Counted from the stretch's first letter, positions 8,037-17,528 are shown. The stretch is 64,000 nucleotides of DNA from Methylobacterium mesophilicum SR1.6/6 (GCF_000364445.2 NZ_CP043538.1:4731447-4795446), one strand, 5' to 3'. A program made the numbers and translations. Notes: generated from the letters alone by a model not told the origin.

Positions 8037-11000
8037 ATGGCGGACGAGACAACGTCGGCATGCAGACCCCGGGGGAGGGCACGGCGCGTCGGAGGTGTCT
8101 GCCTCGTGAGCGCCCTCGCTCTGGTGCTGCTCCTCGGCGCCGGGATCGGCGTTGTGGCCGTGCGCCTGTCCAATGGGCCGCTGCAGATCGACGGTCTCTC
8201 GCGCCGCGTCGCGACCGCGGTGGCCGAGCGGATCGGGCCCGGCTGGAGCATCGGGATCCGCGGCAGCAGCCTCGAGCTCGACCGCGAGAACGCCCTGAGG
8301 CTGCGTTTTTCCGGGCTCGATATCCGTAACCCGCAAGGTGCCCTGGTCGTCCGCGCACCTCTGGCGCTGGTCAGCCTGGACCTCTGGAGCCTGCTGCGGC
8401 TCAACCTTCAGCCGCGCTCCATCGAATTCCGCGAGACCCAGACCACCGCACTGGTTCACCGGGACGGGTCCATCGCCTTCGCGGCCTCGGAGGCCAACCA
8501 CCCTGTCGATATCGAGCCGGTCACGCCGCCAAGCGTAGACGGAGTCCGGGGCAGCGTCTCGCCGCTCTCGGCCGCCATCGCGTCGATCTTCGGGGTGGTG
8601 CTCGATTCGAGCGGCGTAGTCGGAGCCCTCGACCGCGCCCGCGTGACCGACGCGCGCCTGCGCCTGATCGACGAGGACGGGCACGAGCGGGCGGTCTTCT
8701 CGCGCGTCAACGGGCTGTTCGGGCGCGATCCGGTGAATGGCACTCGCAACTTCGAGTTGCGTCTCGACGGACCGCACGGCGAGTGGCGCTTCGGCGGCTC
8801 GCTGCGCGATGGCGGCGAAGGGCGTGCGCGCTCAGGCGTCATCACGCTGGACGACCTGCCGGTGACCGACCTGCTCCTGCTCTCGGGCCAGTCGGGCCTG
8901 CCGCTGACCACGGATCTGAAAGTCTCGGCCCGCGCCGACGTGAGCCTGTCGGCGGGACGCATCCAGACGATGAGCGCCAAGCTCCACACCGGCGACGGCA
9001 CGTTCCTGATCGAGGAGAAGGACTTCAATCCCGTCACCGTCGAGAGCCTGGACGCCAACCTGACCTGGGACGAGGCCGGCCGCGTCATGGAACTTGCCGG
9101 CCTGGATTATCGCGGGGCCGGCAACGCCGTGCACCTGACGGGGGCGTGGAAGGGGAGCCCTCCCGATGCGGGCACGACCTGGACCGCGACGCTGGCGAGC
9201 CGCGACGCCACCTTGCGCGGGGCGACATCGAAGGACGCGCCGGTGAAGATCGGCGCGCTGGATGCCCAGCTTTCCGGCCGTGACGGCGGCATCGCCATCG
9301 ATGCGCTCACCCTGTCGGCCCCGGGCGTGTCGGGAACGATCACCGGGACCATCGGCACCTCGGCCGACGATGGGGGCCTCACGCTCCACATTGTCGGCCA
9401 TGACGGCGAGGTCCGGACCGGACTGCGCCTCTGGCCCGAGCATATCGCGCCGCCGGCCCGGACCTATCTGGTGGACCAGCTGCGGCGCGGCCGCGTGGAT
9501 TCCGTCGACATCCGGGTGAAGATGTCGGGCACGGTCCTGGCCGCCGCGACCCGGGGCGAGCCGGCGCCCGACGATTCGGTCCACATCAACTTCCACGTCT
9601 CGGACGCGGCGATCGACGTCACCGCCGACGCGCCGCCGGTGACGAAGGGCAACGTCGTCGGAACCATCACCGGGCGCTCGACCACGGTGCGCAACGTGAC
9701 CGCCGAAGTCCACGGACCGGATGGTCGCGGACTCGCGATCTCGGACGGCAACTTCGTCATCCCGCAGATCACGCCGGACCGGGTGGTCGCGCAGATCGGC
9801 ATGCGGCTCTCGGGTGGCGCCGACGGGATGGCCTCCGTCCTTCAGGCCAAGTTGTTCAAGAGCGTGATGAGCGTCGATCTCGACCCTGCCACGATCAAGG
9901 GCAGCGCGGATCTCCGCGTCGACTTCCCCCTCGATCTCAAGCACATCCCCGATCTGCCCGATCTTCCGGTGACGCTGACCGGCACGCTGGCCGACCTTTC
10001 GGTCGACAAGGTGATGGGCAAGGACCGGCTGGAGGCCGGCAAGTTCGCCCTGTCGTACGATCGGGGCGCCTTCGCGCTGAAGGGCGACGGCCGGGTCGCG
10101 GGGGCGCCCGTCTCGGTCGACATGCGCCAACCGAAGGTCGGGCAGCCCGGCGAGGCCGTGGTCAACCTCGCCCTGGACGATGCGGTCCGGAGCCGGAAGG
10201 GCCTGCCGACCGCGCCGCAGCTCACGGGCACGATCCCGGTCCGCGCCGTCGTGCCCATCGGCCGACCCGGTTCGGGAAAGCCGCCGATCAAGGTCGAAGC
10301 CGACCTCGCCAGGGCCGGGATCGACGGGCTTCTTCCGGGCCTGACGAAGCCCGCCGGCAAGGCGGGCCGGCTCACCTTCACCCTGGTGGACAACGGCCAG
10401 AGCCTCGAGCTGCGCGACTTCGCTCTCGACGCCGCCCCGGCCACAGCCCGCGGCAGCGTGACGATCACTCCGGACGGCGGGCTGGAGCGCGCGGACCTGA
10501 CGAGCGTCAAACTCTCGCCCGGCGACGACCTGCGGGTGAGCCTCGATCGGATCGGGAGCGGCTACAAGGTCCTGGTCCGGGGGGCGGTGGTGGACGCGCG
10601 GCCGTTCCTGAAATCGCTCGGTGCGCCGGATCCCAAAGGCGGCAAGGAGGCGAAGGAATCGAACCCGAAGGATGTCGAGGCCGACATCCAGCTGCCGATC
10701 GTGACGGGCTTCAACGACGAGGCGCTGACCAGCGCGAAGCTGCAGCTCTCCCTCCACGGCAAGACTCTGCGCGCCGCCAACATCACCGGGCGGTTCCGGT
10801 CCGCCCCGTTCGCCGCCACGGTGACCCGCGAACGCGGGGCGCCGACGCTCGCCGTCGACGCCGCCGATGCCGGCGCGACCTTGCGCTTCGTCGACGTCTA
10901 CCGCCGCATGTATGGCGGGCGGCTCAATGCCGGCATCGGCCTCAATGACGGCCCGCAATCCGGCGTGGTGCAGATCCGCGACTTCACCCTGCGCAACGAG

Positions 11001-11483
11001 CCGGCCCTGTCGAGCATCATGGCGCAGGGCCCGGAGGCGGCCGACACGGACGCGGCCCGCGGCCGCCGGGCCGCCCCGGGCCGGAGCGCCGGCGACGTCA
11101 CCTTCGACCGGATGCGCGCCAACTTCGTGCGCAACGGGACCCGGGTCGATTTCAGCGATGCGGCGATCTCGAACGCCGCCATGGGCTTCACCCTGTCGGG
11201 CTGGCTCGATACAGGCCGCGAGCGCACCGACATGAACGGGACCTTCGTACCGCTGTACGGATTGAACAACGTCGCCTCGCAGCTGCCGCTGCTCGGGCCG
11301 CTGCTCGGCGGCGGGCACAACGAGGGTCTGTTCGCGGTCAACTTCCGCGTTTCCGGCAAGCTCGCCTCACCGGATGTGAGCGTGAACCCGCTCTCGGCGA
11401 TCGCTCCGGGTTTCCTGCGCAAGCTGTTCAGCGCCGGGGGAGGCCCCTTCGCCGACGGCATGCCGGCGGTGCCGCAGCAATAG
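8037..11483 (+). CDS. Large AsmA/DUF3971 family envelope protein
   Basis: This 1148-residue protein has one N-terminal membrane helix (about residues 22-44) followed by a very long beta-rich periplasmic region. DUF3971 and AsmA-like C-terminal domains of the YhdP/TamB-like type are the best fit: repeated short strands, and a C-terminus with NGTFVPLYGLNN and NPLSAIAPGFLRKLF. In enterobacteria YhdP-type proteins form bridge-like conduits for phospholipid transport to the outer membrane; that role is inferred. The ATG at 8037 was chosen because it starts just before the membrane helix, although the frame is open to 7854. No partner gene is adjacent. Confidence 0.88.
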   Translation: MADETTSACRPRGRARRVGGVCLVSALALVLLLGAGIGVVAVRLSNGPLQIDGLSRRVATAVAERIGPGWSIGIRGSSLELDRENALRLRFSGLDIRNPQGALVVRAPLALVSLDLWSLLRLNLQPRSIEFRETQTTALVHRDGSIAFAASEANHPVDIEPVTPPSVDGVRGSVSPLSAAIASIFGVVLDSSGVVGALDRARVTDARLRLIDEDGHERAVFSRVNGLFGRDPVNGTRNFELRLDGPHGEWRFGGSLRDGGEGRARSGVITLDDLPVTDLLLLSGQSGLPLTTDLKVSARADVSLSAGRIQTMSAKLHTGDGTFLIEEKDFNPVTVESLDANLTWDEAGRVMELAGLDYRGAGNAVHLTGAWKGSPPDAGTTWTATLASRDATLRGATSKDAPVKIGALDAQLSGRDGGIAIDALTLSAPGVSGTITGTIGTSADDGGLTLHIVGHDGEVRTGLRLWPEHIAPPARTYLVDQLRRGRVDSVDIRVKMSGTVLAAATRGEPAPDDSVHINFHVSDAAIDVTADAPPVTKGNVVGTITGRSTTVRNVTAEVHGPDGRGLAISDGNFVIPQITPDRVVAQIGMRLSGGADGMASVLQAKLFKSVMSVDLDPATIKGSADLRVDFPLDLKHIPDLPDLPVTLTGTLADLSVDKVMGKDRLEAGKFALSYDRGAFALKGDGRVAGAPVSVDMRQPKVGQPGEAVVNLALDDAVRSRKGLPTAPQLTGTIPVRAVVPIGRPGSGKPPIKVEADLARAGIDGLLPGLTKPAGKAGRLTFTLVDNGQSLELRDFALDAAPATARGSVTITPDGGLERADLTSVKLSPGDDLRVSLDRIGSGYKVLVRGAVVDARPFLKSLGAPDPKGGKEAKESNPKDVEADIQLPIVTGFNDEALTSAKLQLSLHGKTLRAANITGRFRSAPFAATVTRERGAPTLAVDAADAGATLRFVDVYRRMYGGRLNAGIGLNDGPQSGVVQIRDFTLRNEPALSSIMAQGPEAADTDAARGRRAAPGRSAGDVTFDRMRANFVRNGTRVDFSDAAISNAAMGFTLSGWLDTGRERTDMNGTFVPLYGLNNVASQLPLLGPLLGGGHNEGLFAVNFRVSGKLASPDVSVNPLSAIAPGFLRKLFSAGGGPFADGMPAVPQQ

Positions 11484-11645
11484 GGTGGCCGCCGTCCTAC
11501 GGCGTGTCGATCAGCGCGCCGACAGGCGCGAAGCGGACCGTCTCGGGGATGCGGGAGGCCGATCGGCGCGGGCGGGAGAGAGCTTCGCCCCGCCGCCGAC
11601 GGAGAGGCGAATCGCGCCGGACCGCCTTGGTGGGAACGCGGCACG

Positions 11646-11676
11646 AAAAAGCCCGGCGCGGCGAACCGCACCGGGC
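11646..11676 (-). terminator. Rho-independent terminator of the ferredoxin-NADP reductase gene
   Basis: On the minus strand an 11-bp stem (one G-U pair) with a TTCG tetraloop is followed by TTTTT. It begins about 20 bases after the reductase stop codon. Confidence 0.9.
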
Positions 11677-11696
11677 CGGCGCCAAGTCCGGAAAAC

Positions 11697-12470
11697 CTAC
11701 TTCTCCACGAAGGCCTTCTCGATCACGTAGTGACCGGCCTCGCCGTGGTTGCCCTCCTCGTAGCCGCGGCCCGAGAGCAGCTCACGGGTGTCGCGGATCA
11801 TGTCGGGGCTGCCGCAGAGCATGAAGCGGTCGTTCTCGATCGACATCTCCGGCAGGCCGATATCCTCGAACAGCTTGCCCGAGACCATCAGGTCGGTGAT
11901 CCGGCCGCGGTTGCGGAACGGCTCGCGGGTCACCGTCGGATAGTAGATCAGCTGGTTCGAGATCATCTCGCCCAGGAACTCGTGCTGGGGCAGGGTCTCG
12001 GTGATGGTCTCGCCGTAGGCGAGCTCCTGCACCTGCCGGCAGCCGTGGACCAGCACGACCTTCTCAAAGCGCTCGTAGGCTTCCGGGTCCTTGATGATCG
12101 ACAGGAACGGCGCGAGGCCCGTGCCGGTGCCGAGCAGGTAGAGGTTCCGGCCCGGCAGCAGGTTGTCGAGCACCAGCGTGCCGGTGGGCTTCTTGCCGAC
12201 GATGATCGGATCGCCGACCTTGAGGTGCTGGAGCTTGGAGGTCAGGGGCCCGTCCTGGACCTTGATCGAGAAGAACTCCAGCTCCTCCTCGTAATTGGCG
12301 GAGACCACCGAGTAGGCGCGCAGCAGCGGCCGGCCCTCGACCTCCAGGCCGATCATGGTAAACTCGCCGTTGCGGAAGCGGAACGCCGGATCGCGGGTGG
12401 TGCGGAACGAGAACAGGTTGTCGGTCCAGTGGTGGACCGACAGAACGCGCTCCTCGTAGAACTTGCTCAT
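11697..12470 (-). CDS. fpr: Ferredoxin/flavodoxin-NADP reductase
   Basis: This 257-residue FAD enzyme, the usual length for bacterial Fpr, exchanges electrons between NADPH and ferredoxin or flavodoxin in the cytosol. The FAD-binding RAYSVVSANY motif is near residue 50, the NADP-binding GTGTGLAPF near residue 110, and MLCGSPDMI near 215. The C-terminus ends VEK, as in the alphaproteobacterial subclass where an aromatic residue does not cap the protein. The ATG at 12470 starts the standard MSKFYEERVLSV N-terminus. The upstream gap carries two inverted repeats that may be operators. A clear terminator follows the stop. Confidence 0.95.
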   Translation of the reverse strand: MSKFYEERVLSVHHWTDNLFSFRTTRDPAFRFRNGEFTMIGLEVEGRPLLRAYSVVSANYEEELEFFSIKVQDGPLTSKLQHLKVGDPIIVGKKPTGTLVLDNLLPGRNLYLLGTGTGLAPFLSIIKDPEAYERFEKVVLVHGCRQVQELAYGETITETLPQHEFLGEMISNQLIYYPTVTREPFRNRGRITDLMVSGKLFEDIGLPEMSIENDRFMLCGSPDMIRDTRELLSGRGYEEGNHGEAGHYVIEKAFVEK

Positions 12471-12799
12471 GGACGGATCAGACCTCGAATCCTCGGATGC
12501 TCGGCTCACGGCCCCGACGATTCGGGGCGCGCGGTTCGGCGGATCCCCGCCGCCCGGCTCGGGCGGGGGCGGATCCTCAGCACGTCCCCATGGGACGGCC
12601 CGCCGGGATCCGGACGATGAACACAGATACGCTGCTTCTTTCGCAGTTGCAGCACGCCCGTCAAGGCGCGCGGGGATCACACAGGCGAAAGAAGTGAACG
12701 ACCTGGAATCGTTCGAATATTTAGCGTCATTCCGGAAGAGCTGCAGCCTCGCCGTGAGCATGGGAGGGTTGCCGCCGGGTGCACCGCCCCGGCCTGCTG
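12471..12799. other. Intergenic region upstream of fpr
   Basis: No convincing gene is seen in this 329-base gap between the fpr start and the dioxygenase stop. It holds two adjacent inverted repeats (12635-12694 and 12696-12714) that are listed separately. A 26-codon frame starting at 12617 has no clear ribosome site. Confidence 0.5.
12635..12714. promoter_or_regulatory. Paired inverted repeats upstream of fpr
   Basis: CTTCTTTCGC at 12635-12644 is repeated inverted as GCGAAAGAAG at 12685-12694. Directly after it GAACGA (12696-12701) is mirrored by TCGTTC (12709-12714). Both lie 165-245 bases upstream of the fpr start. In pseudomonads fpr is redox-regulated by a divergent activator (FinR), but no such gene is adjacent here, so the binding protein is unknown. 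Confidence 0.45.
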
Positions 12800-13750
12800 T
12801 CAGGCGCGAAGATCGGGGCGGAGCGGCTTGAGCCCGGCCTCGATCTCGGCCCGGCGCGGCTCTAGGAACGGCGGCAGGGCGAGGCGCGCGCCCAGGGTTT
12901 CCAGGGGCTCGTCGGCCGTGAAGCCGGGCCCGTCCGTGGCGATCTCGAACAGGATGCCATTGGGCTCGCGGAAGTAGAGGCTGCGGAAGTAATAGCGGTC
13001 CACGGGACCGCTGGTCGGCACCCGGGCGGCCCGGAGCCGATCAGCCCAGGCGCCGTAATCCCCGTCCGGGATGCGGAAGGCGACGTGGTGCACGGCGCCC
13101 GCCCCCTGCCGGGCCTGTGCGGACGCGTCCGCGAGAAGCTGGAGCTCCGCGGCCGGGCCGCCGGGACCCATGGCGTAGACCTCGACCGGCCCGTCCTCGG
13201 TCTGGAACGCCCGGGCCCGGCGCATGCCGAGCACCTCGGTGAGGATTGCGGCGGTGCGCCCGATCTCCGGCACCGAGAGCCGGATCGGCCCGAGGCCGCG
13301 GATCTGGTAGGCCGCCGGCACCGGCGATCCGTCCCAGGGATGCTCCGGGCCGGTGCCGCCGTCATCGACCAGGGCGAGGCGCTGTCCCTCCGGATCCTCG
13401 AAATCCAGGGTCACGCGCCCGTCGCGGAGCACGGGCTCGGCCTCGACCATCCCGGCCTCGCGCAGGCGCGCGTGCCACCACGTCACCGCGCCCGCGCCGG
13501 GCACGCGCAGATGCGTGCGGGTGATGCTGTTGGAGCCGCGCCGTTCCCGGGCCGCCGGCCAGTCGAAGAAGGTGATGTCGGTGCCGGGGCTCGCCAGCCC
13601 GTCCGCGTAGAACAGGTGGTAGGCCGAGACGTCGTCCTGGTTCACCGTCTTCTTCACGAGGCGCAGGCCGAGCGTGCCGGTGTAGAAGGCGACGTTCTCC
13701 GCCGCGCGCGCTGTCACCGCGGTGAGGTGGTGGATGCCGGCGAGCTGCAT
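12800..13750 (-). CDS. VOC family ring-cleaving dioxygenase (MhqO/LinE-like)
   Basis: This 316-residue protein has two vicinal-oxygen-chelate modules. The N-terminal one starts GIHHLTAVT, and the second contains VHHVAFR near residue 220 and [14 protein letters not shown] near residue 265. The histidine of the first module, the histidine of VHHVAF and the glutamate of LFEIATD are the expected metal ligands. The MhqO/MhqA group acts on hydroquinone-type or similar aromatic substrates. The substrate here is unknown. The gene stands alone: the stop is about 330 bases from fpr, and the divergent higB begins 135 bases from its start. Confidence 0.88.
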   Translation of the reverse strand: MQLAGIHHLTAVTARAAENVAFYTGTLGLRLVKKTVNQDDVSAYHLFYADGLASPGTDITFFDWPAARERRGSNSITRTHLRVPGAGAVTWWHARLREAGMVEAEPVLRDGRVTLDFEDPEGQRLALVDDGGTGPEHPWDGSPVPAAYQIRGLGPIRLSVPEIGRTAAILTEVLGMRRARAFQTEDGPVEVYAMGPGGPAAELQLLADASAQARQGAGAVHHVAFRIPDGDYGAWADRLRAARVPTSGPVDRYYFRSLYFREPNGILFEIATDGPGFTADEPLETLGARLALPPFLEPRRAEIEAGLKPLRPDLRA

Positions 13751-13841
13751 GGGGGTCCGGGGGTTCGCGGCCTTCGGGCTCAGGTGGGAATCTTGATCGG
13801 TGCTGCGAGGATGGGGCAGGCGGGCGGCACTTGGTTGGGAC

Positions 13842-13858
13842 GTATCACTGAGCGATAC
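13842..13858. promoter_or_regulatory. Palindromic operator candidate for higBA
   Basis: GTATCACTGAGCGATAC is a 17-base palindrome (GTATC/GATAC arms, inner CT/AG also paired). It ends 27 bases before the higB start, where HigA-type antitoxins usually autoregulate. Confidence 0.6.
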
Positions 13859-13884
13859 AGTTCGCGTCGTCCCGGGACACGGTC

Positions 13885-14169
13885 ATGCCCATCCGGAGTG
13901 TCGCGAACGCGATGACGGAGGCGGTTTTCCAAGGTCGGCATCCCAGGAGCATTCCTGCCGCAATCCTCAATGTCGCGCGACGCAAGCTACGCCAGGTCCA
14001 TGCGGCAGCATCTCTGCAAGATCTGAAGGTGCCGCCGGGCAACAAGCTTCACCCGCTGACGAAGGACTGTAACCGGCAGCACGCCGTTTGGATCAATGAC
14101 CAGTTTCGGATTTGCTTCCGCTGGACCGAGACCGGCCCAGAGGCCGTCGAGATAGTCGACTACCGCTGA
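13885..14169 (+). CDS. higB: HigB-type toxin of a type II toxin-antitoxin module
   Basis: This 94-residue RelE/HigB-family protein is a ribosome-dependent mRNA endonuclease type. The family signature is clear: ARRKLRQVHAAASLQDLKVPPGNKLHPL, then WINDQFRICFRWTETGPEAVEIVDY at the C-terminus (here quoted in parts: RRKLRQ, LKVPPGN, INDQFRICFRW, VEIVDY). Toxin precedes antitoxin, the typical hig order, with 36 bases between them. A palindrome lies just upstream. The N-terminus differs slightly from the common MIRSF start (MPIRSV). Confidence 0.92.
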   Translation: MPIRSVANAMTEAVFQGRHPRSIPAAILNVARRKLRQVHAAASLQDLKVPPGNKLHPLTKDCNRQHAVWINDQFRICFRWTETGPEAVEIVDYR

Positions 14170-14205
14170 TTGCGGGTGAAACCTGCGAGGATAGAGCAAA
14201 CGACG

Positions 14206-14529
14206 ATGGCCATTGCGTACGAGGCCGATACAACTCTCCCGCCGCTGCACCCTGGCGAGGTGCTGCGGGAGGACTTTCTCATCCCCCTGGGATTGTCCGC
14301 CGGTGCGATCGCGCGGGCCTGCCACGTACCCCGAACCCGGATCGAGCGGATTGCGGCCGAGCAGATCGGCATCTCGACCGATACGGCGCTGCGCCTCGGC
14401 CGGTATCTCGGCACGCGCGCGGACTTCTGGCTGAACCTGCAACGCCAGTTCGAGCTTGAGACGCGGAGCCGCACGCTTGGGCCGGAGATCGAGCGGATCG
14501 CACCTCTGGCCTCAGCAGAGGCCGCCTGA
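14206..14529 (+). CDS. higA: HigA-type antitoxin, XRE helix-turn-helix
   Basis: This 107-residue protein begins with the HigA signature LHPGEVLREDFLIPLGLS, followed by a helix-turn-helix (residues ~30-75) and RADFWLNLQRQFELE. It neutralises HigB and binds its own promoter. The ATG at 14206 is preferred; a GTG at 14170 in frame directly follows the higB stop but adds non-conserved residues. The gene is convergent with the M16 gene that follows. Confidence 0.92.
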   Translation: MAIAYEADTTLPPLHPGEVLREDFLIPLGLSAGAIARACHVPRTRIERIAAEQIGISTDTALRLGRYLGTRADFWLNLQRQFELETRSRTLGPEIERIAPLASAEAA

Positions 14530-14558
14530 GCGCCTAAACGGGCTCAGGCGAGTGCTGC

Positions 14559-15854
14559 TCACAGCCCGACCGGACGACCCGCAGCGACCACCAGCATCCG
14601 GCCGTCCGCGAAGGTGCGGGCGGCGGCGCGGCGGATATCGGCCTGGGTCACGGCCGCCACCATCGCGTTGCGGCGGGCGATGTAGTCCATGCCGAGTTCC
14701 TCGAAGGCGATCTGCACCAGCTGGTGGGCGATCTTGGTCGAGGTGTCGAAGCCGAGCGCGTAGGAGCCGGTCAGGTAGTCCTTGGCCTTCTGCAGCTCGT
14801 CGTCGTCCGGCCCGTCGGCGATCAGCCGGTCGATCTCGTCGCCGATGACCGACAGCGCCTCGCCGACGCGCTCGTTCTTGGTGGCGGTGTAGCCCCAGGT
14901 CATCGCGGCCGAGCGGTGGCTGACCAGCGACGTTCCCACCGAATAGGCGAGGCCGCGCTTCTCGCGCACCTCCTGGAACAGGCGGGACGTGAAGGCGCCG
15001 CCGCCCAGGATGTGGTTCAGCACGTAGGCGGGGATGAAGTCGGGGTCGCGCCAGGGCACGCCGGCCATGCCGAACCGGATCACCGACTGGGGCACGTCGA
15101 GATCGACGACGACGCGGCGGCCGAGGTCGTGCACCTCGGTGCGCGGCACCGCCTTCAGCTCCCCGGCCTCCGGGAGGGTCCCGAAGGCGCGGTTCAGACC
15201 CTCGGCGAGCTGCTCGGCGCCGATCGCGCCGACCGCCGCCACCTTCACCCGGCCGCGGCCGATGATGCGGGCATGCATCGCCAGCAGGTCGTCCCGGGTG
15301 ATCGCCGCGACGCTCTCGACCGTGCCGGAGGAGGGGCGGGCGTAGGGATGGCCGGCGAAGGCCTCCTTGAAGAAGCGGCGGGAGGCGAGCACGCCCGGAT
15401 CGTTCTGCTGATAGCGCAGGCCGGCGATGACCTGGCCCCGGACCCGCTCGATCGCGTCCGGGTCGAGGCGGGGCTTGGCGAGCGCCAGGGCGAGGAGCCC
15501 GATCGCCTCGTCAGCGTGCTTGACCAGCATCTTGAGCGAGCCGCCAACGGCGTCGGGCCCGGCGTGGAACGACAGCTCGATCGCCCGGGCGGCGAGCCGC
15601 TCCTGGAACAGGTCGGAGGTGAGGTCGCCCGCCCCTTCGTCGAGGAGCCGCGCCAGCATCTGCGCGCAGCCGGACTTACCGGCGGGATCCTGCGCGGCAC
15701 CGCCCTCGAAGGTGAAGGCCAGGGCGATCATCGGCACGACGGGGGATTCGACGTGCCACGCCTCGACGCCGGGAGCGGTCGACACCGGCAGCGCCGTGGT
15801 CGGCGAATTGGCGGCGGGGGCGGTGGTCTCGACCAGTGTCTCGGTCAAGCTCAT
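14559..15854 (-). CDS. pqqG: M16 family peptidase homologue without the zinc motif (PqqG-like partner subunit)
   Basis: This 431-residue M16B protein has both halves of the fold and the R/Y signature FQEVREKRGLAYSVG in the C-terminal half. The catalytic HxxEH is absent: the position reads GCAQMLARLLDEG. It is therefore the non-catalytic partner of the upstream M16 protein, as in heterodimeric proteases. In Methylorubrum extorquens PqqF/PqqG form a two-component protease that cuts the PqqA peptide during pyrroloquinoline quinone synthesis. The symbol is given on gene-pair architecture; similar M16 pairs beside lspA occur in bacteria that lack PQQ, so the substrate is not certain. About 100 bases separate it from its partner. 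Confidence 0.75.
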   Translation of the reverse strand: MSLTETLVETTAPAANSPTTALPVSTAPGVEAWHVESPVVPMIALAFTFEGGAAQDPAGKSGCAQMLARLLDEGAGDLTSDLFQERLAARAIELSFHAGPDAVGGSLKMLVKHADEAIGLLALALAKPRLDPDAIERVRGQVIAGLRYQQNDPGVLASRRFFKEAFAGHPYARPSSGTVESVAAITRDDLLAMHARIIGRGRVKVAAVGAIGAEQLAEGLNRAFGTLPEAGELKAVPRTEVHDLGRRVVVDLDVPQSVIRFGMAGVPWRDPDFIPAYVLNHILGGGAFTSRLFQEVREKRGLAYSVGTSLVSHRSAAMTWGYTATKNERVGEALSVIGDEIDRLIADGPDDDELQKAKDYLTGSYALGFDTSTKIAHQLVQIAFEELGMDYIARRNAMVAAVTQADIRRAAARTFADGRMLVVAAGRPVGL

Positions 15855-15957
15855 GGGAACCTCATCTCTTCTCTCGGGCGGCGGCGGAGCCGGACAGGGC
15901 TCGCTTCGACGCGTCCCGCAGGCGGCCCAGGGCAGGGCCGCCGGGACGCGGCCGTCG

Positions 15958-17367
15958 CTACTCGGCGGCCATCGCGACCGGGGCGTCGGGATCCTGCGCC
16001 TTCGTCAGGTAGCCGGTGACCGAGCGGGCCGGCGTCAGCCAGTGCTCGGCGGCGCTCTTGAGGCGGTCCTGCGTGACCGTCTCGATGTCGGTCGGCCAGC
16101 GGCGGACCTCCTCGATGGTCTCGCCGATCGCCAGCGCCGAGCCGTAGATGCGGGCGAGCGACGACTGGCTGTCGGAGGAGTAGACGGTCTCGGCCACCAG
16201 GCGGGTCTTGGCGCGCTCGATCGCCTCCGCGTCGAGGGCCTCCGCGGGGGCGCGGCGCAGCACCTTGTCGACGGCCTCCTCCAGCTTCTCCAGGGGTACG
16301 CCCTCGGCGGGGACCGCGTAGACGGAGAAGCGGGTGTCGTCGATCGCCGAGCCCATGTACCAGGCGCCGGCATTCACCGCGAGGCCGGTCTCCATGACCA
16401 GCTTCCGGTAGAGGTAGGAGGTCGAGCCGCCGCCCAGCACCTCGGCGAGGAGTTCCAGATCGTGGCAGCCGCCGTTCCGGGCGGTGATGCAGGAGGGGGT
16501 GAGGTAGAGCCGCTGCAGGGTCGGCTGCTCGACCTTCGGGTCGGCGACGGCGACGCGGCGCAGGGCCTTCGGCTCCGGCTCCCGCGCCCGCAGGCGCTCC
16601 GGCCGGGCACCCTGCGGCGCAACGCGGCCGTAGGTGGTCTCGGCGAGGCGCCGGACCTCGTCGGGGGTCACGTCGCCGGCCACCACCAGGATGGCGTTCT
16701 CCGGCGTGTAGAAGCGCTTGTAGTAGGCCAGCGCGTGCTCGCGGTTCAGACCCTCGATCTCGTGCATCCAGCCGATGATCGGGATCCCGTAGGGATGATG
16801 CACGAACAGGGCGGCGGCCATCGCCTCGGAGAGCTGGGCGGAGGGGTCGGTCTCGACCCGCATGCGGCGCTCCTCCAGCACCACGTCGCGCTCCGGCGCA
16901 ACGACGGCGTCGTCGAGGACGAGGCCGCTCATGCGGTCGGCCTCGAATTCCATCATCGTGCCGAGGTGGTCCCGGGCGACCCGCTGGAAATAGGCGGTGT
17001 AGTCGTAGCTGGTGAAGGCGTTCTCCTGGCCGCCCAGGCCCGACACCGCCTTCGAGAAGGCGCCGACCGGGTGCGTCTCGGTCCCCTTGAACATCAGGTG
17101 CTCGAGGAAGTGGGCGATGCCCGACTGTCCGAGCGGATCATCCGCCGAGCCGTTGCGGTACCAGATCATGTGGGTGGCGACGGGCGCCCGGTGGTCGGGG
17201 ACGACGACCACGTCGAGGCCGTTGTCGAGGGTGAAGGCCGTCACTTCCGGGCCGCCCGCCTCGGAACGCCCGAACGGCGCGGCCTCGCCCCGGCCGGCGC
17301 TGCCGCCGAAGGACGAGCCCGGACGCAGCGGGAAGAGGTGGGGCGTCGCCTTCCTGAACAGGTGCAT
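15958..17367 (-). CDS. pqqF: M16 family zinc peptidase, catalytic subunit (PqqF-like)
   Basis: This 469-residue protein carries the inverzincin motif HFLEH at residues 86-90 and a downstream glutamate in MMEFEADRM, which completes the zinc site. N-terminal ~40 residues are a low-complexity extension. The ATG at 17367 follows GAAGGAAAG, a good ribosome site; the frame is open 37 residues further. It sits in the order ileS-lspA-DUF3035-pqqF-pqqG, all on one strand. Partnering with the zinc-less M16 protein downstream suggests a heterodimer. Cytosolic PqqA processing is the likely function in a methylotroph. A more general peptide-degrading role is the alternative. Confidence 0.8.
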   Translation of the reverse strand: MHLFRKATPHLFPLRPGSSFGGSAGRGEAAPFGRSEAGGPEVTAFTLDNGLDVVVVPDHRAPVATHMIWYRNGSADDPLGQSGIAHFLEHLMFKGTETHPVGAFSKAVSGLGGQENAFTSYDYTAYFQRVARDHLGTMMEFEADRMSGLVLDDAVVAPERDVVLEERRMRVETDPSAQLSEAMAAALFVHHPYGIPIIGWMHEIEGLNREHALAYYKRFYTPENAILVVAGDVTPDEVRRLAETTYGRVAPQGARPERLRAREPEPKALRRVAVADPKVEQPTLQRLYLTPSCITARNGGCHDLELLAEVLGGGSTSYLYRKLVMETGLAVNAGAWYMGSAIDDTRFSVYAVPAEGVPLEKLEEAVDKVLRRAPAEALDAEAIERAKTRLVAETVYSSDSQSSLARIYGSALAIGETIEEVRRWPTDIETVTQDRLKSAAEHWLTPARSVTGYLTKAQDPDAPVAMAAE

Positions 17368-17528
17368 TCCGCTTTCCTTCTGCCGGCCCCGGACCCGGCG
17401 TCTCACGTCGGGACGCACGCGCGAATCGGGACCGTCCTGATCTCCGGGCGGCAAGAGCCGTACCGGGTCGAACGTCACATGTTGCCACGCCGAGTCGCCG
17501 TTGCAACGGCGACACGGCGACCTCGCTA

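Noticed and set aside
12617..12697. 26-codon leader-peptide-like frame upstream of fpr
   Set aside because: It points away from fpr, has no clear ribosome site and overlaps the inverted repeats.
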